DNA from: Gemmatimonadota bacterium
Lineage (GTDB): Bacteria; Gemmatimonadota; Gemmatimonadetes; Longimicrobiales; Gaopeijiaceae
Direction: 5' to 3'
Length of the DNA: 64,000 nucleotides
Assembly (NCBI GenBank): GCA_016873995.1
Contig: VGVR01000008.1
Location: 48,768-112,767, forward strand
The notes under the pieces were generated by a model. It did not search any database. It saw only the letters and a program-made list of their open reading frames with translations, and had not been told where the DNA came from. The position numbers were made by a program, and so were the translations under genes. Each line of letters opens with the position of its first letter. Positions within the stretch are counted from its first letter, which is position 1. Positions 8,411 through 17,115 of the stretch are shown here, one piece after another.

Positions 8411-8776
8411 TCACTCCGTGCAGAGGTACGCTTCGCCCGACGCCTCTGGCCCAGGGTAGAGAAGGACGAAGTTACCGCCCGCCCTCACGGTCGCGACCTT
8501 CATCTCGTTGAGCGCGTTCACCTCGGCCGGCGTCATGGACTTGAGCTCCCCATCCCATCCCCCGGGAACTGAGAGCACGGAGACGAACTCGCAGTCCCGC
8601 AGGTCGTAGGGATCGTCCGACACGCGCACGGCCGCCGCCGCGCGCGCGACCCAGTCCGCCGCGGGGTCCGAACTCGCTGCGGTGGATGAACCGGTTGAAG
8701 CTGCGGGTGCGGGGTTCTGCGCGCACCCTCCGAGAGCGATCGCGAACAGCGCGAGGGGCGTGTAGGGGAGTCTCAT
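8411..8776 (-). CDS. Small lipoprotein, DUF4156-like
   Basis: 121 aa from the ATG at 8776. A short signal peptide ends in the lipobox IALGGC (residues about 13-18), followed by a Ser/Ala/Pro linker. The folded part has the pattern of DUF4156-type lipoproteins: an early cysteine (DCEFVSVLSV), then NALNEMKVATVRAGGNFVLL, and a C-terminal cysteine (AYLCTE) that could pair with the first. Such proteins are small envelope lipoproteins without known function. It starts 7 bp after the di-haem cytochrome gene and is the last gene of that operon. The longer ORF start at 8905 runs inside the cytochrome gene and is rejected. Confidence 0.65.
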   Translation of the reverse strand: MRLPYTPLALFAIALGGCAQNPAPAASTGSSTAASSDPAADWVARAAAAVRVSDDPYDLRDCEFVSVLSVPGGWDGELKSMTPAEVNALNEMKVATVRAGGNFVLLYPGPEASGEAYLCTE

Positions 8777-8783
8777 CGTGGGG

Positions 8784-9683
8784 CTAGATGGAGCAGTTGC
8801 TGCCCGTCCTCTCTCCGCGGACCCACGCAGCGAGCATCTGCCACTCGGGATCGCTGCGCGACCGCCACCTTCTGACGCCGTTGTGCGTGTACGATCCACC
8901 GCCATCCGGGTGCAGTGGCTTGAGCAGCCAGCGGCTCTGCTCGGGATTGCCCGGGACGATCAATCTGGAGATCGCCTGGAAGCCCCGGCGTGCCTCGGCG
9001 TCGGTCCACGAAGTGCCGTTGGACGGCTCGGGGGCAAAGCCAGCCTGGCCACCCCCGTGGCACTCTTTGCACGGCAGCTGGCCGGGGCGGGGGCTAGCAA
9101 ACACGCGCTGTACGCACGTGCGGTAGAACTCGTAATCGAGAGTCGGTGTCGGTGCCGGCGTGAACTGAGCGTCCGGGAGCATCTCGATCCACCCGAGCAC
9201 GGCCTGGTACTCGGCATCGTCTGTCGACTCCCAGAACGCACCGCCGGTGTGGGCCTCGCCGCCGGCCGTCGGGGCCAGGGGCTTCCGGAGCAGTTTGCTG
9301 CTGGCCGGGTCGGACGCGTTCACGAGCCTGGTCAGCATGTCATAGTTGAGAGCCGACTGCGCCTCAGTCCAGACCCAGCCATCCTGTGTCTCGGTCATGT
9401 CCTGGAGGTCGAAGCGCACGCTCGTCTGCCACACATGGCACATGACGCAAGCGGCCTGCTCGGTGCGGTCCGGGTATCCGCGGGGCCGGGTGAACACCGG
9501 CTCGACACTCTGCCGATAGTACGCGAATCCCGGACGCTCCTGCGTGACCGCATCGGCTGACGCGACGTCGGAAGTCGGGGTCAGGTCACCTGCGGCGATC
9601 ACGGCGACGCTGGCGCACAGGGTCAGGACAGCCAGCCAGCGGTTCCGAGTGACTCGCGGAGTCTTCGTGTCTGCGGTGCGCAT
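8784..9683 (-). CDS. Secreted di-haem c-type cytochrome-like protein
   Basis: 299 aa with an N-terminal signal/anchor (WLAVLTLCASVAVIAAG, residues about 16-32). Two haem c motifs are present: CVMCH at 79-83 and CKECH at 205-209, each followed by a similar segment (Trp-rich stretch, then SKLLRKPL or SRWLLKPL, then a Gly/His loop and a terminal Trp helix). The protein therefore looks like an internal duplication of one cytochrome module, about 125 residues each. It is translated 16 bp after the beta-propeller gene. Inferred role: periplasmic electron transfer, possibly for the quinoprotein encoded divergently at 11.2 kb. Confidence 0.72.
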   Translation of the reverse strand: MRTADTKTPRVTRNRWLAVLTLCASVAVIAAGDLTPTSDVASADAVTQERPGFAYYRQSVEPVFTRPRGYPDRTEQAACVMCHVWQTSVRFDLQDMTETQDGWVWTEAQSALNYDMLTRLVNASDPASSKLLRKPLAPTAGGEAHTGGAFWESTDDAEYQAVLGWIEMLPDAQFTPAPTPTLDYEFYRTCVQRVFASPRPGQLPCKECHGGGQAGFAPEPSNGTSWTDAEARRGFQAISRLIVPGNPEQSRWLLKPLHPDGGGSYTHNGVRRWRSRSDPEWQMLAAWVRGERTGSNCSI

Positions 9684-9699
9684 GTGGTATCTCCTCGTG

Positions 9700-10800
9700 T
9701 TACCGCGAGCTCACGTTCACGCGATCCAGCGGCAGGATCGCCGTGTCGATCCGGGCCGGCCGAGCGCCGGTCTGCATCCTGGCCACGATCTGACGAGTCT
9801 GGAGGTCCACGGCGATGGTGTAATCCGAGCCGGACACCGCAACGTACATGTAGCGGCTGTCGGGAGTCGGAGTCATCCAGTTGGCCGTCGGTCCCACCTC
9901 GACCGCACCGATGTACTCAAGGTTGGGGAGCGTCCACCCGTAGATGCGGCTGTCGAGGCGGCTGGAGGCCCAAACGGCCGAACGATTCGGCAGCACTTCG
10001 ACGCCGTGCATAGGCGCGCCCTGGTTGCCGTCTGCGTTGCGTCGCCAACTTGGGAGTGGCGGCGGGACGAGGATTCTCTCTGTTCGGCCGGACTCCCAGT
10101 CGATCACAAACACGTTGTTCACGTTCGTACCCTGCGCGAAGAGCTTGTCGACCGATCCATCCGCGCCCGCCAGGAACGCCATGGGACGTACGCGATGGGT
10201 TCCATTGCCATCGACCAGAGAGATCTCCCGGACCACCCGGTCCGTGCGTGGATCGATGACCTGGATCGACCCCTCGTCCCGGTTGTTCAGTCCGGCGACG
10301 ACCCAGTTGCCATCCGGGCTCACGTAGACGTTGTGAATGCCCGTCGGCACGGGGATGCTGGTGAGCTTCTCGTGTGTGTCGAGTGAGAACACGTCGACGA
10401 ACGGCGCAGCGGCGATGCCGACGTAGATCTTGTGGTGCTGCTTGTTGATGGCCGCCTTGTTCGGCCGGGCCGTCAGCGGAAGCCGTTCGACCAGCTGGAG
10501 CGTGCGCGTGTCGAAGACGTGGATCGAGTTGTCCAGCTCGCTCGTGCAGTAGTAGAAGCGGCCCTCGGGGTGGGCCATCAGGTTGTGGGGCAAGGGGCAC
10601 CCGTCGATGACCCCCACGACCTGATTGGTCGTAGGATCGATGATGTGCTGTTGGGTGCCCGCGTTGTTGCTCTGGAGGATGCGAACGGCCACCCCATCGT
10701 ACGAGTCGAGCCGGTCCACCTTCTGGGCGAAGAGCGGCGATCCGAGTATCGAGAGTCCCAGTAGCGTCGAAGAGAGCAGGGTCAGCCGGGTGCCGCTCAT
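9700..10800 (-). CDS. Secreted YncE-like beta-propeller protein
   Basis: 366 aa from the ATG at 10800, which follows GGAGGAATCC; the ORF can be read back to 10923, but only this start gives a signal peptide (LTLLSSTLLGLSILGSPLFAQ). The mature part consists of repeated blades such as HIIDPTTNQVVGVIDG, HVFDTRTLQLVERLPL, DVFSLDTHEKLTSIPV and QVIDPRTDRVVREISL, typical of YncE/YVTN-family seven-bladed propellers. No catalytic motif is seen. It is the first gene of a three-gene operon with the di-haem cytochrome and the DUF4156-like lipoprotein. A scaffold or quinoprotein-amine-dehydrogenase-like role is possible, but the enzyme-specific features are not evident. Confidence 0.75.
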   Translation of the reverse strand: MSGTRLTLLSSTLLGLSILGSPLFAQKVDRLDSYDGVAVRILQSNNAGTQQHIIDPTTNQVVGVIDGCPLPHNLMAHPEGRFYYCTSELDNSIHVFDTRTLQLVERLPLTARPNKAAINKQHHKIYVGIAAAPFVDVFSLDTHEKLTSIPVPTGIHNVYVSPDGNWVVAGLNNRDEGSIQVIDPRTDRVVREISLVDGNGTHRVRPMAFLAGADGSVDKLFAQGTNVNNVFVIDWESGRTERILVPPPLPSWRRNADGNQGAPMHGVEVLPNRSAVWASSRLDSRIYGWTLPNLEYIGAVEVGPTANWMTPTPDSRYMYVAVSGSDYTIAVDLQTRQIVARMQTGARPARIDTAILPLDRVNVSSR

Positions 10801-10826
10801 GGATTCCTCCAGTGGTTCGAAAGCGA

Positions 10827-10842
10827 TTTTGGGACCCCAAAA
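10827..10842. promoter_or_regulatory. Palindrome in divergent promoter region
   Basis: The 16-bp TTTTGGG-AC-CCCAAAA segment is a perfect 7+7 inverted repeat with a 2-nt centre. It lies 27-42 bp upstream of the beta-propeller ATG, inside the 404-bp region separating it from the divergent PQQ dehydrogenase. Its A/T-rich ends stand out in GC-rich DNA. An operator is possible; nothing shows which factor would bind. Confidence 0.35.
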
Positions 10843-11139
10843 GACAGCGCCGGGCTTGGTGGCGCAATAGGCTGAGTCCTTCCAAGCAAGTGCGGCGAGC
10901 GCGAGGGCTCCGGTGCCGGACACGGCCGCCTCCGGTCATCGGCGCCGTCGTGCTGCCCAATGATTCCGAGGGTCGCCGGAGGGCGACACACCTGGGCGTC
11001 CTGTCCGGGCGGGCTCGAGCGCCTCTCCGGCCGTCGCCCTGCCGAAGGCCACCAGTAACCCCGCCCGCACCAGACCAGCCACGTAGTCTGGATTGGAGCC
11101 CCACGCTCTTGCCGCCGCCGGCACCGCCCAATAGCCTCA

Positions 11140-11149
11140 CCGATATCGG
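11140..11149. promoter_or_regulatory. CCGATATCGG palindrome upstream of PQQ dehydrogenase
   Basis: A perfect 10-bp palindrome located 56 bp before the ATG at 11205. It could be an operator half of the divergent control region (10801-11204). The rest of that gap shows no gene and no clear -35/-10 pair. Confidence 0.25.
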
Positions 11150-11204
11150 ACCACCCTGAACCGGGTCGATCGATACCCGCAGTCCGCCGACAGGAGACGC
11201 TGCC

Positions 11205-13298
11205 ATGAGGAACCACCAGGGCTGGCGTCGCCAGCTGCCGATCGCGTGTCTTACGCTCGTGCTGGGCGCCATGGCGCTCCCCCCGGCCGCGCTCGCGCAG
11301 GGTCCTGGGGTCGAGAACGGCATCTGGACGTACCTCGGTGGTGACGCGTGGCATACACGCTATACGCCCGCGACCGAGATCACGGCCGATAATTTCGACG
11401 ATCTCACGATGCTTTGGCGCTTCAATGCCGCCAGCTTCGGGCCGAGCACTCCTCGCGCGACGCCGACGTACACGGGTGACAAGCTGATCACGGTGACCGG
11501 CGAGCGCCGGCACGTGATCGCGTTGGACCCCGCCACCGGTGAGGTACTGTGGAGCTTCGCGGAGCCGAACACGCACCGCTTCGAGTACTCGATGCGCAAA
11601 GGTTACGGGAAGGGCGTCGCCTACGCCGAGGTGCCGGGACGAGGCGGCGTGGTCTTCATCTCGACGCCTGGTTTCTTCCTGTGGGCGTTGGATGCCGACA
11701 CGGGCCGGCCGCTCGAGGACTGGGGTGAGCCGATCCCGATCCCCGGCTTCTCGCAGACGGGCGGCGTCGACCTCGTCGCAGACCTGATCGCCGACTGGGG
11801 TCCCTGGCAGCGTTGGCGGGGCGGCGCGTATGACGCGAACATGGGCATCCCGCGCGAGATTGGATTCATCACGTCGTCTTCACCGCCGATCGTGGTGAAC
11901 GGCACCGTCGTGGTGAGCAACTCCGCCGAGCAGGGCTACAACCAGACGCGCATCGAGAACGTGCCCGGGGACATCCTGGCGTACGACGCGGCCACGGGCG
12001 ACTTCAAGTGGAAGTTCCACGTGATCCCCCGACCTGGTGAGTTCGGGCACGAGACGTGGGAGAACGACGCGTGGGAGTGGACGGGCGACGTCTCGTCGTG
12101 GGCGCCCATGTCGGCGGATCCCGAGCTGGGGCTCGTCTACATCGTGACGAACGGCGCGACGATCGACTTCTACGGCGGCTTCCGCCCCGGCGACAACCTC
12201 TTCAGCACGAGCGTGATCGCGCTCGACGTCGAGACGGGCCAGCGCCGCTGGCACTATCAAATGGTCCACCACGACATCTGGAACTACGACACGCCGGTGC
12301 CGCCCGTCTTGATGGACGTAACGGTGAACGGGCGGTCGATCAAAGGGCTGTTCCAGGCGACCAAGACGGCGAACCTGTTCGCGCTCGACCGCGAGACGGG
12401 CGAGCCCATCTGGCCGATCGCGGAGCGGCCGGTTCCGCCGTCGCGCGTGCCCGGGGAGAAGATGGCGGCGACGCAGCCGTTCCCGACGCGTCCCGCGCCG
12501 TACGATCTGCAGGGGCGCGACGAGTCGATGCTCATCGACTACACGCCCGAGATTCGGGCGCGCGCGCTCCAGCTCGCGCGCGACAACAACCTCTTCGTGC
12601 CGATGTACAACCCGCCCACGACGGTGAATGACCCGGCGGGCCCCGCGATGGTCTGTCCGAGCGACGGGGGCGGCACGAACACGACCGGCAACGACGCGGC
12701 CGACCCCCGAGCCGGGGTGATCTTCATCACGACCCAGAGTCGCTGTTCGGAGCAGGTCGTGATGCCCGCGAGGGAATCGCCGCTCGACAACCCCGAGCAG
12801 ACCGGAACCACCTATGCCGATTGGTCGAGCGCGCGCGGTGGGGGCGGACGTGGTGCGGTGACTCTCGACGGCCTCGATCTCTGGAAGGCGAACGCCGGCA
12901 GCATCGTCGCGATCGACCTGAACACGGGTGAGCACCTGTGGAGGATCCCGAACGGAGATGCGCCCCAGGCGGAGCAGGATGCGATCCGCAATCATCCGCT
13001 GCTTCAGGGTGTGCCGAACGTGCAGGTGAATCGCGGGCGCTCGGGGCTCGTGGCGATGGTGGCGTCGCCGAACCTGCTCTTCGCGTCGGGGCAGACCGCG
13101 GACAATGCGCCCAAGCTGTTCGGGATCGACAAGCGCACCGGACGGCGCGTGGGGGAGATCCCCATTCCCGCCATCAGCGGATTCGGCATGTCGAGCTGGG
13201 TGCACAACGGCCATCAGGTCATTCTGGTGCAGCTCCCGGACGGCCTGGCCGCATTCGGGCTGCCGGCGGCGGTGCCTAGCGCAGGAGCTGCGCACTGA
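11205..13298 (+). CDS. Secreted PQQ-dependent dehydrogenase (paralogue 1)
   Basis: 697 aa with a Sec signal peptide (RRQLPIACLTLVLGAMALPPAALA). Preceded by CAGGAGA, 8 bp before the ATG. The mature protein is an eight-bladed PQQ propeller of the membrane-glucose-dehydrogenase branch, but without the membrane domain and without a C-terminal haem domain. Visible blades include VIALDPATGEVLWSF, LWALDADTGRPL and VIALDVETGQRRWHYQ. In the segment that contains the catalytic aspartate in family enzymes (HHDLWDMD in E. coli Gcd) this protein reads HHDIWNYD: Asn360 replaces the expected Asp, while Asp362 remains. It would oxidise a sugar or alcohol in the periplasm if active. Its partner may be the divergently encoded cytochrome. 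A close paralogue is at 32.9 kb. Confidence 0.85.
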   Translation: MRNHQGWRRQLPIACLTLVLGAMALPPAALAQGPGVENGIWTYLGGDAWHTRYTPATEITADNFDDLTMLWRFNAASFGPSTPRATPTYTGDKLITVTGERRHVIALDPATGEVLWSFAEPNTHRFEYSMRKGYGKGVAYAEVPGRGGVVFISTPGFFLWALDADTGRPLEDWGEPIPIPGFSQTGGVDLVADLIADWGPWQRWRGGAYDANMGIPREIGFITSSSPPIVVNGTVVVSNSAEQGYNQTRIENVPGDILAYDAATGDFKWKFHVIPRPGEFGHETWENDAWEWTGDVSSWAPMSADPELGLVYIVTNGATIDFYGGFRPGDNLFSTSVIALDVETGQRRWHYQMVHHDIWNYDTPVPPVLMDVTVNGRSIKGLFQATKTANLFALDRETGEPIWPIAERPVPPSRVPGEKMAATQPFPTRPAPYDLQGRDESMLIDYTPEIRARALQLARDNNLFVPMYNPPTTVNDPAGPAMVCPSDGGGTNTTGNDAADPRAGVIFITTQSRCSEQVVMPARESPLDNPEQTGTTYADWSSARGGGGRGAVTLDGLDLWKANAGSIVAIDLNTGEHLWRIPNGDAPQAEQDAIRNHPLLQGVPNVQVNRGRSGLVAMVASPNLLFASGQTADNAPKLFGIDKRTGRRVGEIPIPAISGFGMSSWVHNGHQVILVQLPDGLAAFGLPAAVPSAGAAH

Positions 13299-13350
13299 GG
13301 ACGAGGGCGATCGTTGCCAATTTGCCGACGACATCGTAGTCGGGCGTTGC

Positions 13351-13370
13351 CGTCGACGTCCGTCGACGTC
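13351..13370. repeat. Tandem CGTCGACGTC x2
   Basis: Two adjacent identical 10-mers in the 215-bp gap between the PQQ dehydrogenase and the NSS transporter. Each contains the palindromes GTCGAC and GACGTC. A binding site is possible, but chance is not excluded in DNA of this composition. The rest of this gap shows nothing I can name. Confidence 0.3.
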
Positions 13371-13513
13371 CCGCGCCTTCGTCCGGAGGGTGCCGCGTCC
13401 GGGAAACTGTTTCGGGTGAAGTGCCCCGTCGCTCTGGTTCGCCGGCGATCCGAACGCTAGTCTCCCGCGCTCGTAATCGCCGGGACCGGATGGATCCCTG
13501 ACCGGAGGCTCGA

Positions 13514-15115
13514 TTGTCGCAGCACGGCACGCAGGAGCAGTGGGCAACGCGATTGGGCGTGATCCTGGCGGTCGCCGGCTCCGCCGTCGGCCTGGGCAAC
13601 TTCCTGCGCTTCCCCGGCCAGGCCGCGGCCAACGGCGGCGGGGCCTTCATGATCCCGTACTTTGTGGCGCTGCTGCTGGTGGGGATCCCGATCGGGTGGG
13701 CCGAATGGACCATGGGCCGCTACGGGGGCCGCAAGGGATTCCACTCCTCGGTTTCGATTCTCGGCGTCTTCGGTCGAGGCCCGGCCGGCCGCTACCTCGG
13801 CGTGCTGGGTGTGCTGATTCCGCTCGCGGTGTCGTACTACTACACGTACATCGAGGCCTGGTGCTTGGCGTACTTCTGGAGCTTCGCCACCGGCGGAATC
13901 GGCATCGATGCCGCCGCGCCGATCGCCGACCAGACGGCGCGAGCCTCACAGGTGTACTCCGACATGACCGGCCGTGCCGCGAACGGGATCATGACCGGCG
14001 GCACACTCGAGACGTTCATCTTCTGGGTGCTCGCGTTCTCGGTGAACATCTGGCTGGTATTCCGCGGCATCTCGAAGGGAATCGAGAAGTTCGTCAGCTA
14101 CGCGATGCCGTTGATGGCGGTCTGCGCACTCATCGTGCTCGCACGGGTGCTGACGCTCGGCACGCCCGACCCGGCGCTCCCCGACCAGAACGTGGTGAAC
14201 GGCTTGGGCTATATGTGGAACCCGGACTTCTCCGCATTAGGCAACGCGCAGACGTGGCTGGCCGCAGCCGGCCAGATCTTCTTCAGTCTGTCCGTCGGCT
14301 TCGGCGTGATCATCAACTATGCATCGTACCTGCGGAAGAAGGACGACGTCGTGCTCTCGGGCCTCACCGCTTCGGCGACCAACGAGCTGTTCGAAGTCGG
14401 GTTCGGCGGCCTCATCACGGTGACCGCCGGCTTCGTCTTCCTGGGCGCGGCCAACATGGCGGGCGCGGTGCAGGGCGGCACGTTCGGCCTCGGGTTCACC
14501 ACGCTGCCGGTGGTCTTCGCGCAAATGGGCGCCTTCGGAAACTTCATCGGCGCCACTTTCTTCTTCATGCTCTTCCTCGCGGCCATCACCAGCTCGATTT
14601 CGATGTATCAACCGAGCCTGGCGTTCTTCCAGGAGTCGCTCGGCTGGACGCGCCGCGCGTCCACGCTGCTCATGACGTCGGTGTGTATCGTCGGCTCGTT
14701 CCTGGTGATGTACTTCTCCGAGGGCGGCATCTTCTGGTCCACGATCGATGAATGGGTCGGGACGCTCCTCATCTTCGTTCTGGCCATGGTGCAGATCATC
14801 CTGTTCAGCTGGGTGTTCGGAATCGATCGGGGCTTCGAAGAGGCGCACCGTGGAGCTCATATCCGCATCCCGGGCTTCTATCGCTTCATCATGAAGTACG
14901 TCACGCCGACGTACCTGCTGGTGATCTTCGCGTTCTTCTGTGTCGGCAACCTGCCGGCCTGGATCCGGTCGGTCGCTGAGGAGCCGCTGAGACAGGGCGC
15001 GGTCGGGCTCATTCTCGCGACGATCGCGTTGCTGGTGGTGTGCGCGCGCATCGGCGCCAAGCGATGGGCCGAACATGGACTCGACATCGACGGCCGCGAG
15101 CCGGCAAAGGACTGA
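13514..15115 (+). CDS. Sodium-dependent amino-acid transporter, NSS/SNF family
   Basis: 533 aa, about 12 transmembrane helices. The N-terminus carries the family signature: LGVILAVAGSAVGLGNFLRFP, followed by NGGGAFMIPYF and GIPIGWAEWTMGRYGG. These residues form Na+ site 1 and the unwound helix TM1 in LeuT-type proteins. A further hallmark (SLSVGFGVIINYASY) lies near residue 260. The start is TTG at 13514, 5 bp after GGAGG; homologues start at the same place. A MetS-like small subunit follows 2 bp after the stop, which suggests a methionine/alanine-type importer (MetP-MetS), although the substrate cannot be fixed from sequence. Confidence 0.9.
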   Translation: MSQHGTQEQWATRLGVILAVAGSAVGLGNFLRFPGQAAANGGGAFMIPYFVALLLVGIPIGWAEWTMGRYGGRKGFHSSVSILGVFGRGPAGRYLGVLGVLIPLAVSYYYTYIEAWCLAYFWSFATGGIGIDAAAPIADQTARASQVYSDMTGRAANGIMTGGTLETFIFWVLAFSVNIWLVFRGISKGIEKFVSYAMPLMAVCALIVLARVLTLGTPDPALPDQNVVNGLGYMWNPDFSALGNAQTWLAAAGQIFFSLSVGFGVIINYASYLRKKDDVVLSGLTASATNELFEVGFGGLITVTAGFVFLGAANMAGAVQGGTFGLGFTTLPVVFAQMGAFGNFIGATFFFMLFLAAITSSISMYQPSLAFFQESLGWTRRASTLLMTSVCIVGSFLVMYFSEGGIFWSTIDEWVGTLLIFVLAMVQIILFSWVFGIDRGFEEAHRGAHIRIPGFYRFIMKYVTPTYLLVIFAFFCVGNLPAWIRSVAEEPLRQGAVGLILATIALLVVCARIGAKRWAEHGLDIDGREPAKD

Positions 15116-15117
15116 CA

Positions 15118-15228
15118 ATGACGCCACTCGGTTGGGTCTTCTTGGTCCTGTCCACCGCCTTCGTGTGGGGTCTCACGGGCTGGTGCTTCTACAAGGTCCT
15201 GACGTACAAGGAAGAGAACGAAGGGTGA
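15118..15228 (+). CDS. MetS-like small subunit of NSS transporter
   Basis: A 36-aa protein: a short hydrophobic stretch (GWVFLVLSTAFVWGLTGWCFYKVL) forming one transmembrane helix, and an acidic/basic tail (KEENEG). It begins 2 bp after the NSS transporter stop and is clearly coupled to it. Size, single helix and position match MetS, the accessory subunit of the Corynebacterium methionine/alanine importer MetPS, and similar micro-proteins next to bacterial NSS genes. Function by analogy: needed for activity or stability of the transporter. It is short and easily missed in automatic annotation. Confidence 0.72.
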   Translation: MTPLGWVFLVLSTAFVWGLTGWCFYKVLTYKEENEG

Positions 15229-15302
15229 CGCGGGCCGGCGCGCCCTGACCGGCGCGCTCGGCTCGCCTGCACTCTGCCCGCTCACCCTCCCAGGACGCCA
15301 CT

Positions 15303-16574
15303 ATGGACTTGGCCTGGATCACACTGATCGCGCTCGGCATCGTCGTGCTCGCGAGCTGCACGACGAAGCTCAATCCCGGCGTGTTGGCGATCGTGCTCGC
15401 GTGGGTCGTGGGCGTGTACATGGCCGAGCCAGGCGGAGAGCCGCTCGGTCTCCGGACCGTGGTATCGGGCTTCCCGACGGACCTGTTCCTCACGCTCACC
15501 GGCGTCACCTTCCTCTTCGCCCTGGCGCAGGGGAACGGCACGCTGGAGCGGGTCGCGGCGGTGGCGGTCAAGCTGTGCAGAGGCAACGCGGGGCTGATTC
15601 CGCTCGCGTTCTTCGCGCTGACCTTCGTGTTCGCCTCGGTGGGGGCGGGGAACATTGCTGCTACCGCGCTCATCGCGCCGACCGCGATGGCCACAGCGCA
15701 CCGCGCGCGCATCTCGTCGTTCCTGATGATGATCATGGTCGGCCACGGCGCCGTGGCGGGCGCCATGTCGCCCGTCGCGCCCACCGGTGTGATCGCCGCC
15801 GGCATCATGCGCGACCGCATCGGCGTCGAAGGCTTCGAGTGGCAGTTCTACCTCGACAACCTCATGGCGAACGTCGTGATCGCCATGGTGGGGTACCTGC
15901 TGTTCGGCGGCTGGAAGCTCTTCCGGGCCCACTCGACCGAGTCGAGTCGGGCGGAGGTGTCGCCCCTCGGCGAGGGTGCGTTCGCGCTCAAGCACAAGGT
16001 CACGCTCGGAGTGCTCGCCGGGTTGCTCGTCTCCGTGATCGGCTTCGACGCCAACGTGGGCATGGCGGCGTTCGCGGGCGGCGGCATCCTCGTGCTCGGC
16101 GGCTTCTCCGACGAGTCGGACGCGATCAAGCGCATGCCGTGGGGCGTGATCTTGATGGTGAGCGGCGTCACCGTGCTCACCGCGCTCCTAGACGAGACCG
16201 GCGGGAGCGAGCTGTTCACCAACCTGGTGGCCGAGATCTCCGGCCCGCGCTCCGTGACCGGCGTCATCGCGTTCATCACGGGCATCATCTCGGTATACAG
16301 CAGCACGTCTGGCGTCGTGCTTCCCGCGTTCTTGCCGATCGCGGCCGGTCTCGCCGACCAGGTCGGCGCGAGCGTGATGGCGGTCGCGTCGTCCATCATC
16401 GTGGGCGGACACTTGGTCGACACGTCGCCCCTCTCGACCATCGGCGCACTCGCGATCGCGTCCGCGGACACGAGCGAGGACCGGCGTGCCCTGTTCAACA
16501 AGGGTCTCGCGTGGGGACTCTCGATGGCGGTGGTGGGGGCGATCTTCTGTCTGCTGTACTTCGGACTGCGTTGA
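15303..16574 (+). CDS. SLC13/MatC-like carboxylate (ion) transporter
   Basis: 423 aa, about 11-12 transmembrane helices with no soluble domain. The pattern (short first helix, FALAQGNGTLERVA near residue 73, the repeated hairpin-type segments ASVGAGNIAATALIAPTAMA and GAMSPVAPTGVIAAGIM, and late ISVYSSTSGVVLPAFLPIA) fits the ion-transporter superfamily (MatC N-terminal domain/SLC13/ArsB). Uptake of a dicarboxylate such as malonate is a typical role, but the substrate is not shown. It lies 74 bp after the MetS-like gene, so an operon with the NSS transporter is possible. CCAGGAC upstream of the ATG can serve as ribosome-binding site. Confidence 0.75.
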   Translation: MDLAWITLIALGIVVLASCTTKLNPGVLAIVLAWVVGVYMAEPGGEPLGLRTVVSGFPTDLFLTLTGVTFLFALAQGNGTLERVAAVAVKLCRGNAGLIPLAFFALTFVFASVGAGNIAATALIAPTAMATAHRARISSFLMMIMVGHGAVAGAMSPVAPTGVIAAGIMRDRIGVEGFEWQFYLDNLMANVVIAMVGYLLFGGWKLFRAHSTESSRAEVSPLGEGAFALKHKVTLGVLAGLLVSVIGFDANVGMAAFAGGGILVLGGFSDESDAIKRMPWGVILMVSGVTVLTALLDETGGSELFTNLVAEISGPRSVTGVIAFITGIISVYSSTSGVVLPAFLPIAAGLADQVGASVMAVASSIIVGGHLVDTSPLSTIGALAIASADTSEDRRALFNKGLAWGLSMAVVGAIFCLLYFGLR

Positions 16575-16590
16575 CGTTCGTCCGGCTCTG

Positions 16591-17088
16591 ATGGAGTCGA
16601 TCGAGCTGATTCGCGACAACCTCGTTCGGAGCGAGTCCCTCGTGCTCAGACGAGTCGAGGACATGCGGGCCTATGCGATGGTTACCCCCACGTCGAAAGG
16701 TGGCTGCCACACGCTCTGGGTGCTCGGTCACCTCGCGTACATCGAGACGCTCGTGATCCGCCATTTCATGCTGGGCGAGTCGAATCCGTTGTCGGACTGG
16801 GCGGAGCTGTTCGACGGCGCCGAGGTCAGCCAGGAGCCGAGCCTGTACCCTCCCTTCGACACGGTCCTGGCGAAGTGTCGAGGTGTCCGCGCCGACACGT
16901 TGGCGTTGTTGGACACGTTGTCGGAGGGAGACTTGGACGCCGCGAGCGCCGCCGCCCCCAGGGAGCACGACGACCCCTTTGGGAACCGGCGCCGCCGCCT
17001 ACAGTACGTCGCGGATCATTGGTACATGCACCGCGGGCAATTGGCAGACGCGCGCAGGACCGCGGGGCTGGAGCGGATGTGGCTATGA
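16591..17088 (+). CDS. DinB-like four-helix metalloprotein
   Basis: 165 aa from the ATG at 16591, 16 bp after the transporter stop. The longer ORF start lies inside that transporter. Three metal-ligand histidines in DinB spacing can be seen: one in VLGHLAYIE (about residue 50) and two in DHWYMHRGQL (about 146 and 150, the HxxxH of the last helix). The DinB/YfiT-like superfamily contains thiol-dependent transferases such as bacillithiol and mycothiol S-transferases and many members of unknown function. Cytoplasmic. Convergent with the CorC-like gene, whose stop is 27 bp away. Confidence 0.75.
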   Translation: MESIELIRDNLVRSESLVLRRVEDMRAYAMVTPTSKGGCHTLWVLGHLAYIETLVIRHFMLGESNPLSDWAELFDGAEVSQEPSLYPPFDTVLAKCRGVRADTLALLDTLSEGDLDAASAAAPREHDDPFGNRRRRLQYVADHWYMHRGQLADARRTAGLERMWL

Positions 17089-17115
17089 AGGAACGGTGCC
17101 GCTAGAGCGCCGCCC

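Noticed and set aside
15229..15302. Terminator after the MetS-like gene
   Set aside because: CCGGCGCG occurs twice, but as direct and not inverted repeats; no stable stem was found.
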